A stretch of 64,000 nucleotides of DNA, taken from NCBI GenBank assembly GCA_002104905.1, contig MCFE01000506.1, positions 1-64,000 on the forward strand, in the 5' to 3' direction. The stretch's first letter is position 1. Each line of letters begins with the position of its first letter. The position numbers and the translations under genes were made by a program. Under the pieces are notes generated by a model. The model saw nothing but the letters and a program-made list of their open reading frames with translations. It was not told where the DNA came from and searched no databases. The DNA comes from Basidiobolus meristosporus CBS 931.73 (lineage: Eukaryota > Basidiobolomycota > Basidiobolomycetes > Basidiobolales > Basidiobolaceae). Shown here piece by piece: positions 21,323-31,734 of this stretch.

Positions 21323-24163
21323 ATGACTTCTACCAGCAAACAAAGCAATAACAACATCTTCCCTGTAAAGGAGAGGTTTGATGGGAAGAACTACAGACTT
21401 TGGAGAATCAAGATGCAGATCCACCTTGAGGAAAGAAAGCTTTGGAATATAGTAACAGGAAAGGAAGTTGAGCCCAAAGGAACAGCAGAAGATATGGAGA
21501 AGTTTCAAGAGAAGGAGAGAAAGGCCTTCAATGCAATATGCATCAATGTGCAAGACTCCTTCATTGGACAAATCCATGCCTCAAATACTGCCAAAGCAGC
21601 ATGGGAATCCTTAGAGAAGATCTTTAGAGCAAAGTCAGTATCAAGCAAGCTTTATTCGAAACAAAAGTTCTTCAAAATGAGAAAAAAGCCAGATGATGAC
21701 ATGCTACAACTCATTACCAGAATGGAGACACTTGCAGAAGAACTTTACAGTATTAATGCTCGTGTAGATGATGAAGAAAAGATACTCTGTCTGCTTTGCA
21801 GCCTACCAGACAAGTATGAGCCACTCATACTTTCTTTTGAAAGCAGAGAAGACAACTTGACTTTAGACTATGTCAAAGGAAGACTTCTCCATGAAGAACT
21901 CAGACGTAATGACCAAGCAGAGAAAATTGAAGATAATGCTTTATACAGTTCAGAAAGGCATACAGAAAAGAAGGGAAAGCAACAAAACCGAAGAAAACCT
22001 GGCTGCTGTAACTACTGTAAGAAGCCAGGACACTGGGCAAGAGAATGCAAGAAGAAACAAGCAGACAAAAAACAGAAACTAGAGCAGGCAAACCATATAA
22101 CTACTGATGAACAGGTATTTGTCAGTGTACAAGAGAGTGCAAGTAACCAAAGTAATGAATGGTATATTGACTCTGGAGCATCACAGCATATTTGTGGTAT
22201 AAAGGATTGGTTCAGCAACTTGAAAACTATTCCCGTAAGAAAGGTTTATCTGGGAGATAAATCTGCATTGGAAGCTACCACCAGTGGGTCTATACAACTA
22301 AATATGAGTGATAACTCAGGGGCAACAACAGCAAAACTGACTGACGTACTCTATGTACCTGGAATAGCTAAGAACCTACTCTCAGTCAGTAAAGCAACTA
22401 CTCAGGGACTGAAATTCGTTTTTACTAAGCTGAGCTGCTCAATATTGAGTGAAAATGGACAAAAATTAGCTTCGGGAATCAGAGATCACAATATATACAA
22501 GTTACAATGCAAGATCATTGTACCTGAGTATGTCAACATTGCTGAAACTGATGAAACCAACTGGGAGACATGGCATAGGAGGCTAGGACACATAGGGGAA
22601 CAGAAAATGAGCCAATTGGTGAAAAATCAGCTTGTTTTGGGCCTAAAATACTCAATTCCAATCAAATTGAATGTTTGTAAGGGATGTTCATATGGCAAAC
22701 AAGCTAGGCAACGTTTCAAGAGCTCAGAAGGCATCAATACCACTAAAATATTGGCTATTGTACACTCAGACATATGTGGCCCCATGAGAACACTGTCCTT
22801 TGGAGCCAAGAGATACTTTATGACGTTTATTGATGACAAGACAAGATATACATGGGTGTACTTCCTCAAAACAAAGGATGAAGCTTTAGAGACATTTAGG
22901 CACTTCAAGAACATGGCAGAAACACAAACTGGGTGTAAATTGAAGGTACTACAAAGTGACAATGGAGGAGAATACTGCTCAAAGGAGTTTGCAAAATACT
23001 GCTTGTCTACTGGTATACTTCAACAGACCACAGTTCCTCATACTCCACAGCAAAATGGAGTAGCAGAACGTGCAAATAAAACAATAGTAGAGATGGGAAG
23101 ATCTATGCTACATGATAAGGGAATGGAATACAAGTTTTGGGCTGAATCTGTTGCTACCGCTGTATACATCAAACACAGATGCCCAACAACAGCACTACGT
23201 GATTCTGCACCCTTTGAAGCATATACAGGCAAAAAACCAGATCTCTAGCACCTCAGGATCTTTGGCAGTGATGTTTTTTATCACATCCCTGACAAAAAAT
23301 GCTCAAAGTTGGAACCAAAGAGTAGAAAAGGGATCTTTCTTGGGTATTGTGAAGATACTAAAGGGTAAAGAGTGTATGATGGCAAAATTCAGAAGCTGAT
23401 CAAGAGCAGGGACGTTGTATTTGAGGAGAATTCAGATCAGAAAGCCACTGAAATCATTGGCCAGCTGCCTGATGATGCAATCAACACAAATGAAGAAGAT
23501 ACGTACCAAATCCAGCCAGAGATGGAAGATACTTCTACCAGTTCCAGATCAGAACAGATTATCCCAGTTAGGAGATCTACCAGAATAAGAAATGCCCCTG
23601 GATCCTGGTGGCAGACATCCAATGATCATGAAGAAGCTTATCTTGCCTTATGTGCCAAACCTCAGAATCTGGAACAGGCAATGCAAGGTCCAGATGCTAC
23701 TAAGTGGCAACAAGCCATGCAGGAGGAGTACCAATCACTGATCAAGGCAAAAACGTGGGAACTGGTAGATTTACCAAATGGGCGAAAGCCAATAGGATGT
23801 AGATGGGTCTACAAGATCAAGATAACCTCAAATGGTGCCGTTGATAAGTACAAGGCTAGATTGGTAGCTAAAGGCTATTCCCAGATCCAGGGACTAGACT
23901 TTAAGGAAACATTTGCTCTGGTTGCCAAGTTTAACTCTATTAGGACAGTTCTAGCCCTGGCAGCTGTACACAGTCTAGATCTACACCAAATGGATGTCAA
24001 AACAGCCTTTCTAAATGGGGATTTGCAAGAAACTATATATATGGAGCAACCAGAAGGTTTACCGATCCAAAAAGCCCCCATAAGGTGTGCAAACTTAGAA
24101 AATCGTTGTATGGGCTTAAGCAGGCACCCAGAGCATGGTATAACAAGATTGACACATATCTAG
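21323..24163 (+). pseudogene. copia family 1 Gag-protease-integrase and RT start (two in-frame stops)
   Basis: The uninterrupted part is 641 codons (21323-23248). Gag opens with VKERFDGKNYRLWRIKMQI. The CCHC zinc knuckle C-N-Y-C-K-K-P-G-H lies near residues 228-241, and the protease site WYIDSGASQHIC at Asp283. The pre-integrase WHRRLGH block is followed by the integrase triad at Asp483, Asp546 and Glu582 (D-D-35-E spacing). A TAG at 23246-23248 replaces the Gln codon seen in the second copy, and a TAA at 23366-23368 replaces a Tyr codon. The frame then continues through RRSTRIRN and the RT entry GCRWVYKIK to near 24080, where the reading frame changes. Confidence 0.93.
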
Positions 24164-25239
24164 AGGAAATTGGGTTCTCTTGTAGCACTGCAGATCACAG
24201 TATATATGTGAAACAGCTCAAAAAGGGTGTGATCATCCTAGTTCTTTATGTGGACGACCTAATTATAGCTACAAGTGATCAAGAGGCACTTAAACAGACG
24301 AAATCAGATCTCTTTGGCAAGTTTGAGATGAAGGATCTTGGAAAATTGAGCTATTTTCTTGGAATTGAGGTCAAATTTGACATACCTACGCAGAAAATTG
24401 TGCTGAATCAGTCTAAGTACATCAGGGACATTCTTAGACGCTTCAAAATGGAAAATTGCAAACCTGCAGCAACCCCTATGGACAATAACCTGAAATTAAG
24501 CAAATCTCAGCCAGTTATAGAAGAAAACGGCTCAAATATGGACCAAAACTTTCCCTATCAATCAATGGTTGGTAGCCTAATGTACTTGATGGTGTCTACA
24601 CGTCCAGATATTGCAGTAGCAGTTGGAATAGTCAGTCAATTCATGCAGAATTATGGATCGGATCAAATTGCAGCAGTTAAGCGGATTTTCAGATATCTAC
24701 AAGGTACCATATATATGGTACTGGAATACTCTGGAGCAGCTAATAGTCAAAAATTTGATGGTTATAGTGATTCAGATTGGGGTAGGGATTTGATTGACAG
24801 ACGCTCTACCACAGGCTATGTATTTCTTTATGCTGGTGCAGCTATTACTTGGAATTGCAAGAAACAACCAACTGTGGCACTATCTACAACTGAAGCCAAA
24901 TATATGGCTGCATGTCAAGCAACTAAGGAGGCTATATGGCTACAAAAATTATTCAAAGACTTAGGTTTTAATTCAGGTGAACCAACATGTATTTACAATA
25001 ATAATCAAAGTCGTATTTCATTAGCTAGAAATCCTACTAATCATGCCAGAACTAAGCACATTGATATACAGCATCACTTTGTGAGGGAAGCTGTAGAAAA
25101 TAACTTAGTAGAGCTGGTTTACTGCCCAACTGACAAAATGGTGGCAGACATATTGACAAAACCACTAGCTAGGCCACAGTTTGAGATCCTTAGAGAGAAA
25201 TTGGGATTAAGAAATTATTTAGTTGAGGGGGAGTGTTGA
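24085..25239 (+). pseudogene. copia family 1 reverse transcriptase and RNase H
   Basis: The 384-codon frame begins inside RT at CKLRKSLYGLKQAPRAW and is in a different frame from the upstream polyprotein. The palm motif VLYVDDLIIA is intact (Asp57, Asp58). The segment ETKDLGKLSYFLGIE-like (KMKDLGKLSYFLG) and the RNase H blocks DGYSDSDWGRD, ALSTTEAKYMA and KHIDIQHHFVRE are all present, and the end is DILTKPLARPQF. The final TGA lies just inside the 3' LTR. RT and RNase H themselves look catalytically intact. Confidence 0.93.
25223..25233 (+). other. polypurine tract of copia family 1
   Basis: The purine-rich stretch ttgagggggag ends immediately before the 3' LTR. By analogy with other LTR elements it would prime plus-strand DNA synthesis. 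It overlaps the last codons of RNase H. Confidence 0.8.
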
Positions 25240-25602
25240 AATATTGGACTATTTGGTATCATTCAGCAGCTAAAAATTTACTTAACAATTCTAGGCTAGT
25301 CTTAGTCACTGTAGGACTCATTTACTGCCTTAACTTTGCCACTTTCTCCAGATATATGATCTTATGATTATTCCCCTATAGTCAGGATCAAATTAGCACT
25401 ATTACCAAACATTATGTACTAACCCTGAAACTGTTACAGAATGCTCCTGAATATTGAGAAACCCTCCCTACTTAGTGTTGCAGCTGTATTACTTCTACAA
25501 AGGTATAAATACTGAGCTTCTTTATGAATAAACAACAGTTCAACTATTATCACTATTTCTTGATAAGTTCCTTATATCCAAATCACTTCTTAAATTGCAA
25601 CA
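25234..25602 (+). repeat. 3' LTR of copia family 1
   Basis: 369 bp, apparently identical to the 5' LTR, followed directly by the target duplication AGGGA at 25603-25607 and the resumed accessory gene of Tnp2 copy C. Confidence 0.95.
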
Positions 25603-26085
25603 AGGGAAGCATGAGAAAAAACGTGCATATCTTGCTACTCAACACTTTAAGCCTGGGACAGATGGAATCCCATCTCAAAACTTAACCCAACCTAGAGACA
25701 GGGAGGCATGCAAAAAAAACTACAGTTCTTGCCAGTTAACACCACAAGCCAGGAACAGACTGAATCCCATCATATCCAAGAAGAATTACCCACAAGAAAA
25801 CAGCTTCTTTCACCAGATTTGGAAACATGGCCAGTTGTGCTGCAACCCAGTGAGGTGGATGAGATTATAGAGGATGGCAATTTATCTACCACAGCCTCCA
25901 CATCCTCTATTATTGACAGAGTGGTAATCCCACTGACAGACAAAGTAGTAACATCAAGAACTGATAGGGTTATCCCAATGCCCTTGGTGGGGTTTTGGAA
26001 CATCAATAGGCACACCAGAAGGTTGCAGCACTTCTTCAAGAGCAGTGGTCAAGAAAATGCACCTAAATATTACCAGGATTTATTG

Positions 26086-26453
26086 TGTTATGATCTGCCG
26101 CTTGAATGTTTAAGTTAGATCAGTTTTTAGTCAAATCAATTAGTATATGTTTAGGTTATCAGTATATCAGTATTATCTATGAAATCAGTAGCATTAGTCA
26201 GCAAATGAATCAGCAGATCCTTATCAGACAGAAATAGATATATTAAGTAGGATCTTATTGGGTGATGATGATGCAATCAAATGAGTCATCAGCCACAACC
26301 TACATTAGGAAATACAATTAGTCAGCAATTGATCTGGCAAAATGTATATAAGGAGCTGCTGGAACCTCAATAAAAAGCAGTTCAAGTTTTAGTGAATACA
26401 ATACTAGCTAAACTCCCTATTCCTCCACAACTCTTATACCAAGACTTGTAACA
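26086..26453 (+). repeat. 5' LTR of gypsy family 1
   Basis: Begins tgttatgatctgccgc and ends agacttgtaaca. A TATA-like tatataag is at 26345 and an aataaaaa signal near 26370. Differences from the 3' LTR: g/t near 26115, c/t near 26137, a/g near 26273, a/g near 26297 and g/t near 26380 (positions approximate). Confidence 0.93.
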
Positions 26454-26470
26454 TTGGTAGCAGCAATAAC
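26454..26470 (+). other. primer binding site of gypsy family 1
   Basis: Starts ttggtagcagcaataac directly after the 5' LTR. The TGG at its second base pairs with a tRNA CCA end, and the following bases would give the tRNA identity, which I cannot assign by eye (a Met-type tRNA is plausible). Confidence 0.6.
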
Positions 26471-26511
26471 CAGAAACCTCCCTCCTGAAGAAAGAAGAAA
26501 CCACCCTCAAG

Positions 26512-27047
26512 ATGTCGGACAATCAAGAATGGAAGAATGCCATGCGGCAAATCCTGGCCCAACAGCAGCAGTTACTCCAGATCCTCAGCCAACAGCAACA
26601 AGGAATGACTACCATGGCTCAGAGCCAGTAAAGCCCTGTCAAGAGCAACTTTAGTGTGAAGGTCAACCAGTACCATGGCAGAGTCAATGAAAACCTGGGA
26701 ACTTGGCTCTTTCAGATTGAAGAAGCTTTTAAAGCTAAAGGAATTGCTCTAGAGAGCAAGTTGCATTATGCAGCTTCTTACCTGGCAGATGCAGCTTTAC
26801 AGTGGTATCACAGCAAGATCAGGTCAGCTACTATGATGGGATGCTCTACAATCTCTACCTGGGATGAGTTTGTGTCGGAAATTCAGGATGCTCTTGAACC
26901 TCCACACCAGCAGACACTACTAAGAAGGAAGTTAAAGATACTCAGACAGAAAGGAAAGGTGCAAGAATACATCTATGAGTACAGATGTCTACTTGGACAA
27001 ATTAAAAGAATGGACCCGTTGGATCAAGTTGAATACTTTATTGATGG
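26512..27047 (+). pseudogene. gypsy family 1 Gag, N-terminal and capsid part (broken)
   Basis: ATG at 26512 opens MSDNQEWKNAMRQILAQQQQ, a Gln-rich helical start. A TAA at 26629-26631 stops it after 39 codons, but the same frame continues as a clear capsid domain (NQYHGRVNENLGTWLFQIEE, then ALQWYHSKI, then VQEYIYEYRCLLGQIKRM). At about 27045 a one-base loss throws the frame out exactly where Y-F-I-D-G would continue into the downstream K-E-R-T-R-K-E-V. The break lies inside Gag, before the zinc knuckle, so it is unlikely to be a programmed Gag-Pol shift. Confidence 0.88.
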
Positions 27048-30000
27048 GTGAAAGAAAGAACTCGCAAAGAAGTCAATTACCAAAGACCTCAGACTATTGA
27101 AGAAGCCATCAAGATTGCCATTGACTATGACTCAGCTATCTTTGGACTTGGGAAGCCTACATTGACTAATCAGAAAGGCTATAATCATTATGAAAGAAGA
27201 CAATCAGAAGCAGTACCAATGGAAATAGACACTATGCAGAAGAATCCCTCCTCAGAAGAATGCAAGAAGAGAGGACTTTGCTTCAATTGCCACCAGCAGG
27301 GACATATTGCAAAGTACTGCCCTCATAGAAGAAATGGACACCAGCCAACAAGAACCTTCAACCATATTGAGTCCCATGAACACAGTAATGTGGAAGATGA
27401 GCTTGAAGAAGACTTGGAACTCACCTTCCATATGACAGAAGAGTACTTGTCCCAAATGACTTCAAACTCAGGGAAGTTATTGTACTTGAATGGAGTAATC
27501 AATGGAGTACCTGCCAAGATCATGATTGACTCAGGAGCATTGCATGAGTACATGTCAGAGCAATTTGCTTTGAAAGCTGGAATCAACTTGGAACCTGCCA
27601 AATCAACTTCAGTTTCCACAGCTGATGGGAACTCCCACATAATCAACCGTATTACCCAGCCAGTAAGAATGAAGATCAATGACTATGAAGAAGACCTACA
27701 GGCTTATATATTTAGGAACTGCAAGTTTGACCTTGTACTTGGAAAAACCTGGCTATTTTGTTGTAATCCATCAATCAACTGGAGAACCCATGCTACTCAG
27801 ATCCAAAAAGACAACAAGACCTATGAGCTATTACCTGCCATGCTGGATTTCAACTTGGTCAATTCCAGTGTGTATGAGACAAGTGAACTTAGCAAGACCC
27901 AGTTCTGTAGAGCACTTAGAAAAGGTACCGAGATGTTCCTCATGGCGGTATTACAGGAGGATTCCTCTACCCCAGCACCCCAGCAGGTCCAGACTCTCTT
28001 GAAGAAATATTCAGACGTGTTCCCAGATGAGCTTGTAAGCCTACCACCAGTCAGAGACGTGGATCATGCCATTGACACAGGAGATAGCCCTCCAGTGAGC
28101 AAGACACCTTACAGAATGAGTCCATTAGAATTGGAGGAAATGAAGAGACAAATTGATCAGCTATTGGAGCAAGGATACATCAGGCCCAGCAAGTCACCCT
28201 GGGGAGCACCAGTGCTTTTTGTGAAAAAGAAGGATGGAACACTTAGGATGTGCATTGACTACAGAGCCCTGAACTCAGTTACCGTCAAGAATAAGTACCC
28301 CATACCTTGGATTGATGAGCTTTTAGACCAACTTAATGGAGCCACTATTTTCAGTAAGATTGACCTCATGTCAGGATACAACCAAATTAGGGTGAAACCA
28401 GAAGATATTCCTAAGACAGCATTTAGGACCAGATATGGACATTACGAGTACTTAGTCATGAGTTTTGGCCTCACTAATGCCCCTGCAACATTCATGACGC
28501 TGATGCAGACTGTCTTTCAGGAGTACTTAGACAAGTTTGTGATAATCTACCTGGATGACATATTGATATACAGCAAGACAGAAGAGGATCACATAGTGCA
28601 CATTGAAAAGGTCTTGAAGAAACTAAGAGAGAACAAGCTATATGGCAAGCTAGCCAAGTGTGAATTCTTCAAGGAACACGTTGAATACCTGGGATGCATA
28701 GTGACTAGCACAGGAGTGACCTTAGACCCTAAGAAGGTTGAAGTTATCAAGAATTTGAAGCAGCCCCATAGCATATCAGAACTCAGATCCTTCCTTGGAA
28801 TGGTTTCCTATTATCGGAGATTTGTCAAGTCATTTGCAAGTATTGCAGCCCCTTTAACTGATATCCTCAAGAAAGACAATACCTACAAGTGGGACATAGC
28901 TTGTGAGACTGCCTTCCAGATGCTAAAGAATGAACTTGCTAAGCTGCCAAGCTTAAGAATACCAGACTTCAGAAAAGAGTTCACTCTGTGCACAGATGCT
29001 TCAGATTATGCAATTGGTGGAGTGCTGAGCCAAGAACACAAGGGAAAGGACTACCCTGTTGCCTTTGAATCCAAGAAACTGAACTCAGCAGAACAAAACT
29101 ATCCAGTCCATGCAAAGGAGATGCTTGCTATAATACACTGTTTGAAGACATGGAGATGCTATATTGAAGGAGTCAAATGCACTGTGAAGACTGATCATGC
29201 CTCCCTCAAGTATATATTTACTCAGAAGGTACTCTCTAGAAGAATGACAAGATGGAGTGAATACATTCAGCAATTTGACCTGGAGATTGTCTACTGTCCT
29301 GGAAAAAACAACACGGTAGCTGATGCATTATCAAGATTAGATCAAGTTGCACAACTCAACTTGGTGCATGAATCAGATTGGCCTAGCCTATTACCAAAGT
29401 ACTTGGAGGACCAAGCCATTCCTAATGAGGTGGATGAAGATATCAAGAAGATAATCCGTAATGAAGCCAGCAAATTTGTTGTACAGAATGAAACACTCTA
29501 CCAAATTATTGATGGAAGCCCTATTGCCTATTGTCCTTATGTTGCTTGCCTGGATTTAATACATAAGCTACACAATGGATATGGACATCTTGGGACTGAA
29601 GGAACCTATAGCCTTGTGAAAGCCAGAGCCTGGTGGCCCAGAATGAAACAAGACATTGAGAAGCTAGTAAAAACATGCCCAAACTGCCAAATCAATCAAG
29701 GCCAGCCACAAAGAATTGCCAAACTTTTCCCTTTGGAGCCTGTAAGACCATTTGAGAGATGGGGAATTGACTTTATTGGAAGACTGCCAACTACCAGGAA
29801 ATGCAACCGTTGGATCCTAGTAGCAATTGACCATGCCACTAAATGGCCAGTTGCTAAAGCTGTACCAATAGCCAGTGAACAAGAAGTTGCAAGTTTCATT
29901 TACCATGAGATCCTGATGCAGTTTGGATGCCCTGTGGAGATCTTATCCAATAGAGGTGCAAACTTTATGGCAAAGACATTAGAGGCTTACCTGGAAATGC

Positions 30001-30605
30001 AGCAGATCAGACACTTGAAAACCCCGGCATATCACCCCAGAACTAATGGAGTCACTGAGCGGTTTAATGGATTATTTGGAAAAATGCTGACCAAGTATGC
30101 AAATGGAGTTGTCAGTAGATGGGATGAGTATATAGACCAAGCACTCTTTGCATGCAGAGTCAGAGTACACAACACCACCCAGCAATCACCATTTTACTTA
30201 GTTTATGGATGTGAACCAAGGATTCCAGGAGATCTCACACAACCAAAGCTTACAGACACCTTAGAAGATGAACTCAGTCAGCCAAGTAGACACCAGCAAC
30301 TGGAACAAAGACGTCAAGAGGCACAGACCAAAGTATCTCAAAGTGCAGAAAAGATGAAGCAGAGATTTGATAAGACTATAGCACCAGAAGCATTGACAGT
30401 TGGGAACTTTGTATTGCTAAGAAACAACACTTGGAAGAAGTTTGAGCCACAATGGACAGGACCATTCAAGATCATCAGAGAATGTCCATTTGCAACTTAC
30501 CAACTGGTAGACAAACAAGGTAATATCTGGGAAGACTTAGTGCATAGGGACAGACTCAAGCGTGCAAGACTTGCTGATAATACTGAACCATCAAGATATT
30601 GGTAA
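27048..30605 (+). CDS. gypsy family 1 Gag C-terminus and Pol polyprotein
   Basis: A single open frame of 1185 codons; its start is only the first codon after the frame break, not a real initiator. In order: CCHC zinc knuckle (C78, C81, H86, C91); aspartic protease [10 protein letters not shown] at 161; RT with [15 protein letters not shown] near 391 and palm YLDD at 501-504; RNase H opening [11 protein letters not shown] at 648; integrase HHCC zinc site (H842, H847, C877, C880); integrase core at Asp908, position 968 and Glu1004. Position 968 is Asn (codon AAT, 29949-29951) where Asp is expected. The C-terminus has a G-P-F-K-I segment and no chromodomain. RT and protease look functional; integrase does not. 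Confidence 0.95.
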   Translation: MKERTRKEVNYQRPQTIEEAIKIAIDYDSAIFGLGKPTLTNQKGYNHYERRQSEAVPMEIDTMQKNPSSEECKKRGLCFNCHQQGHIAKYCPHRRNGHQPTRTFNHIESHEHSNVEDELEEDLELTFHMTEEYLSQMTSNSGKLLYLNGVINGVPAKIMIDSGALHEYMSEQFALKAGINLEPAKSTSVSTADGNSHIINRITQPVRMKINDYEEDLQAYIFRNCKFDLVLGKTWLFCCNPSINWRTHATQIQKDNKTYELLPAMLDFNLVNSSVYETSELSKTQFCRALRKGTEMFLMAVLQEDSSTPAPQQVQTLLKKYSDVFPDELVSLPPVRDVDHAIDTGDSPPVSKTPYRMSPLELEEMKRQIDQLLEQGYIRPSKSPWGAPVLFVKKKDGTLRMCIDYRALNSVTVKNKYPIPWIDELLDQLNGATIFSKIDLMSGYNQIRVKPEDIPKTAFRTRYGHYEYLVMSFGLTNAPATFMTLMQTVFQEYLDKFVIIYLDDILIYSKTEEDHIVHIEKVLKKLRENKLYGKLAKCEFFKEHVEYLGCIVTSTGVTLDPKKVEVIKNLKQPHSISELRSFLGMVSYYRRFVKSFASIAAPLTDILKKDNTYKWDIACETAFQMLKNELAKLPSLRIPDFRKEFTLCTDASDYAIGGVLSQEHKGKDYPVAFESKKLNSAEQNYPVHAKEMLAIIHCLKTWRCYIEGVKCTVKTDHASLKYIFTQKVLSRRMTRWSEYIQQFDLEIVYCPGKNNTVADALSRLDQVAQLNLVHESDWPSLLPKYLEDQAIPNEVDEDIKKIIRNEASKFVVQNETLYQIIDGSPIAYCPYVACLDLIHKLHNGYGHLGTEGTYSLVKARAWWPRMKQDIEKLVKTCPNCQINQGQPQRIAKLFPLEPVRPFERWGIDFIGRLPTTRKCNRWILVAIDHATKWPVAKAVPIASEQEVASFIYHEILMQFGCPVEILSNRGANFMAKTLEAYLEMQQIRHLKTPAYHPRTNGVTERFNGLFGKMLTKYANGVVSRWDEYIDQALFACRVRVHNTTQQSPFYLVYGCEPRIPGDLTQPKLTDTLEDELSQPSRHQQLEQRRQEAQTKVSQSAEKMKQRFDKTIAPEALTVGNFVLLRNNTWKKFEPQWTGPFKIIRECPFATYQLVDKQGNIWEDLVHRDRLKRARLADNTEPSRYW

Positions 30606-30642
30606 CACAAGAAAAGAGATTCAGGAGAACCCTCTCAGCTTT

Positions 30643-30654
30643 AGTAGGGGAGAA
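30643..30654 (+). other. polypurine tract of gypsy family 1
   Basis: The stretch tagtaggggagaa-like (purine-rich) ends directly at the start of the 3' LTR and is the expected plus-strand primer. It lies in the ~49-bp gap between the Pol stop and the LTR. Confidence 0.75.
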
Positions 30655-31022
30655 TGTTATGATCTGCCGCTTGAATGTTTAATTTAGATCAGTTTTTAGT
30701 CAAATTAATTAGTATATGTTTAGGTTATCAGTATATCAGTATTATCTATGAAATCAGTAGCATTAGTCAGCAAATGAATCAGCAGATCCTTATCAGACAG
30801 AAATAGATATATTAAGTAGGATCTTATTGGGTGGTGATGATGCAATCAAATGAGTCATCAGCCACAGCCTACATTAGGAAATACAATTAGTCAGCAATTG
30901 ATCTGGCAAAATGTATATAAGGAGCTGCTGGAACCTCAATAAAAATCAGTTCAAGTTTTAGTGAATACAATACTAGCTAAACTCCCTATTCCTCCACAAC
31001 TCTTATACCAAGACTTGTAACA
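30655..31022 (+). repeat. 3' LTR of gypsy family 1
   Basis: 368 bp with the same termini as the 5' LTR and about five substitutions. It is followed by the ATTG duplication and by the C-terminal piece of the copy C accessory gene (caaagactggcagatgagatg). Confidence 0.93.
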
Positions 31023-31734
31023 ATTGCAAAGACTGGCAGATGAGATGCTTGACCTTGCAGTGCTGGCTGAAGACCAAGAGGTGTGGAAACCAGCAAATGA
31101 ACAGTGGCATGAAGCTATTTTGTACATATCAAAGTCTTGGAAATAGAGCATTACAGCAGAAAAACTTATTGAGTGGTGGATTTTAATAGAGTTACTTGTT
31201 GTGTGTGGGGCTGGGCTTGATTTCAGTGTAGGGTTCAGGGACTTGTACAGGTCAATTCAATTGGCTATAAATATAAATAAACAATTTGTATGCTTGAAAA
31301 GTAAGAGAAATGGTTGAGTCAGAAAGTAAGGAGTGTGAAAAGGAGGCAATAGTCAATCAATGCACATAAATGTGGGAGGTGAAAGAGTGTCTGGAATCAG
31401 AAAGTGAGAAAATTGGCAAAGAACCAACTAAAAGCCACTTTTCTATTGTTCTGATGAAAAATTTTGACCAAGTTTTTTATAATATCTGAGGTGCAATTAT
31501 TTTTTGACAGTCTTGACATGGAGTCCTGGTGGAAGCAATACCTCTTAGTCACAGAACGTAGAATCTGTGCTGGCCTTTTGATGGGTTCAACACAATGGCT
31601 TTTTATAAGGTCTGATTTCACCAAAAACGTGGTCAACATTTATATTCCCAATGATTCCTAAGATGTTTTGGTGTGGTTCCATGATATTTCACTCACTATT
31701 TAACATGCCATGCTCAATGTTCTATGTTTAAGCA

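Larger units (their letters stand above)
20918..25602 (+). mobile_element. Ty1/copia retrotransposon family 1, nearly complete
   Basis: A 4685-bp element with two 369-bp LTRs, a half-tRNA initiator-Met primer site, Gag-protease-integrase-RT-RNase H in copia order, a polypurine tract and a perfect 5-bp target duplication AGGGA (20913-20917 and 25603-25607). The two LTRs look identical base for base, which indicates a recent insertion. The polyprotein is nevertheless broken by two in-frame stops and one frame change. It sits in the accessory gene of Tnp2 copy C. Confidence 0.97.
26086..31022 (+). mobile_element. Ty3/gypsy retrotransposon family 1, nearly complete
   Basis: A 4937-bp element with 368-bp LTRs, primer site, Gag-Pol and polypurine tract, flanked by a 4-bp duplication ATTG (26082-26085 and 31023-31026). 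The uninterrupted site is visible in copy B near 33165-33175 on the minus strand (ggatttattgcaaagac). The LTRs differ at five positions that I can see, about 98.6% identity, so it is older than the copia element next to it. Gag is broken, Pol is open throughout. Confidence 0.96.
20475..31265 (+). pseudogene. accessory gene of copy C, split by two retrotransposons
   Basis: Three exon-like pieces on the plus strand (20475-20917, 25608-26085 and 31023-31265) together match the C-terminal ~55% of the accessory protein of copy A. The first piece is the Ser/Lys/Gln-rich middle. The second includes the conserved block reading VGFWNINRHTRRLQHFFKS near 25980. The third is the Trp-rich end (EWWILIELLVV near 31165). 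The breaks are not introns: they are copia and gypsy insertions with target duplications AGGGA and ATTG. Confidence 0.8.
18481..31610 (-). mobile_element. Tnp2-type transposon copy C, hosting a copia and a gypsy element
   Basis: The inverted right terminus begins near 18481 (ccatatgaaaaacaatttgg) and the left terminus ends near 31610 (ggctttttataagg), both related to the family terminal repeat. Removing the copia (20918-25602) and gypsy (26086-31022) insertions with one copy of each target duplication leaves about 3.5 kb. That is shorter than copies A and B, because the accessory gene's N-terminal half and the transposase C-terminus are deleted. Orientation is inverted relative to copies A, B and I. 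Confidence 0.8.

Noticed and set aside
27040-27056. Possible programmed -1 frameshift between Gag and Pol of the gypsy element
   Set aside because: The shift lies before the zinc knuckle, inside Gag, with no slippery heptamer at the site; a one-base loss is simpler.
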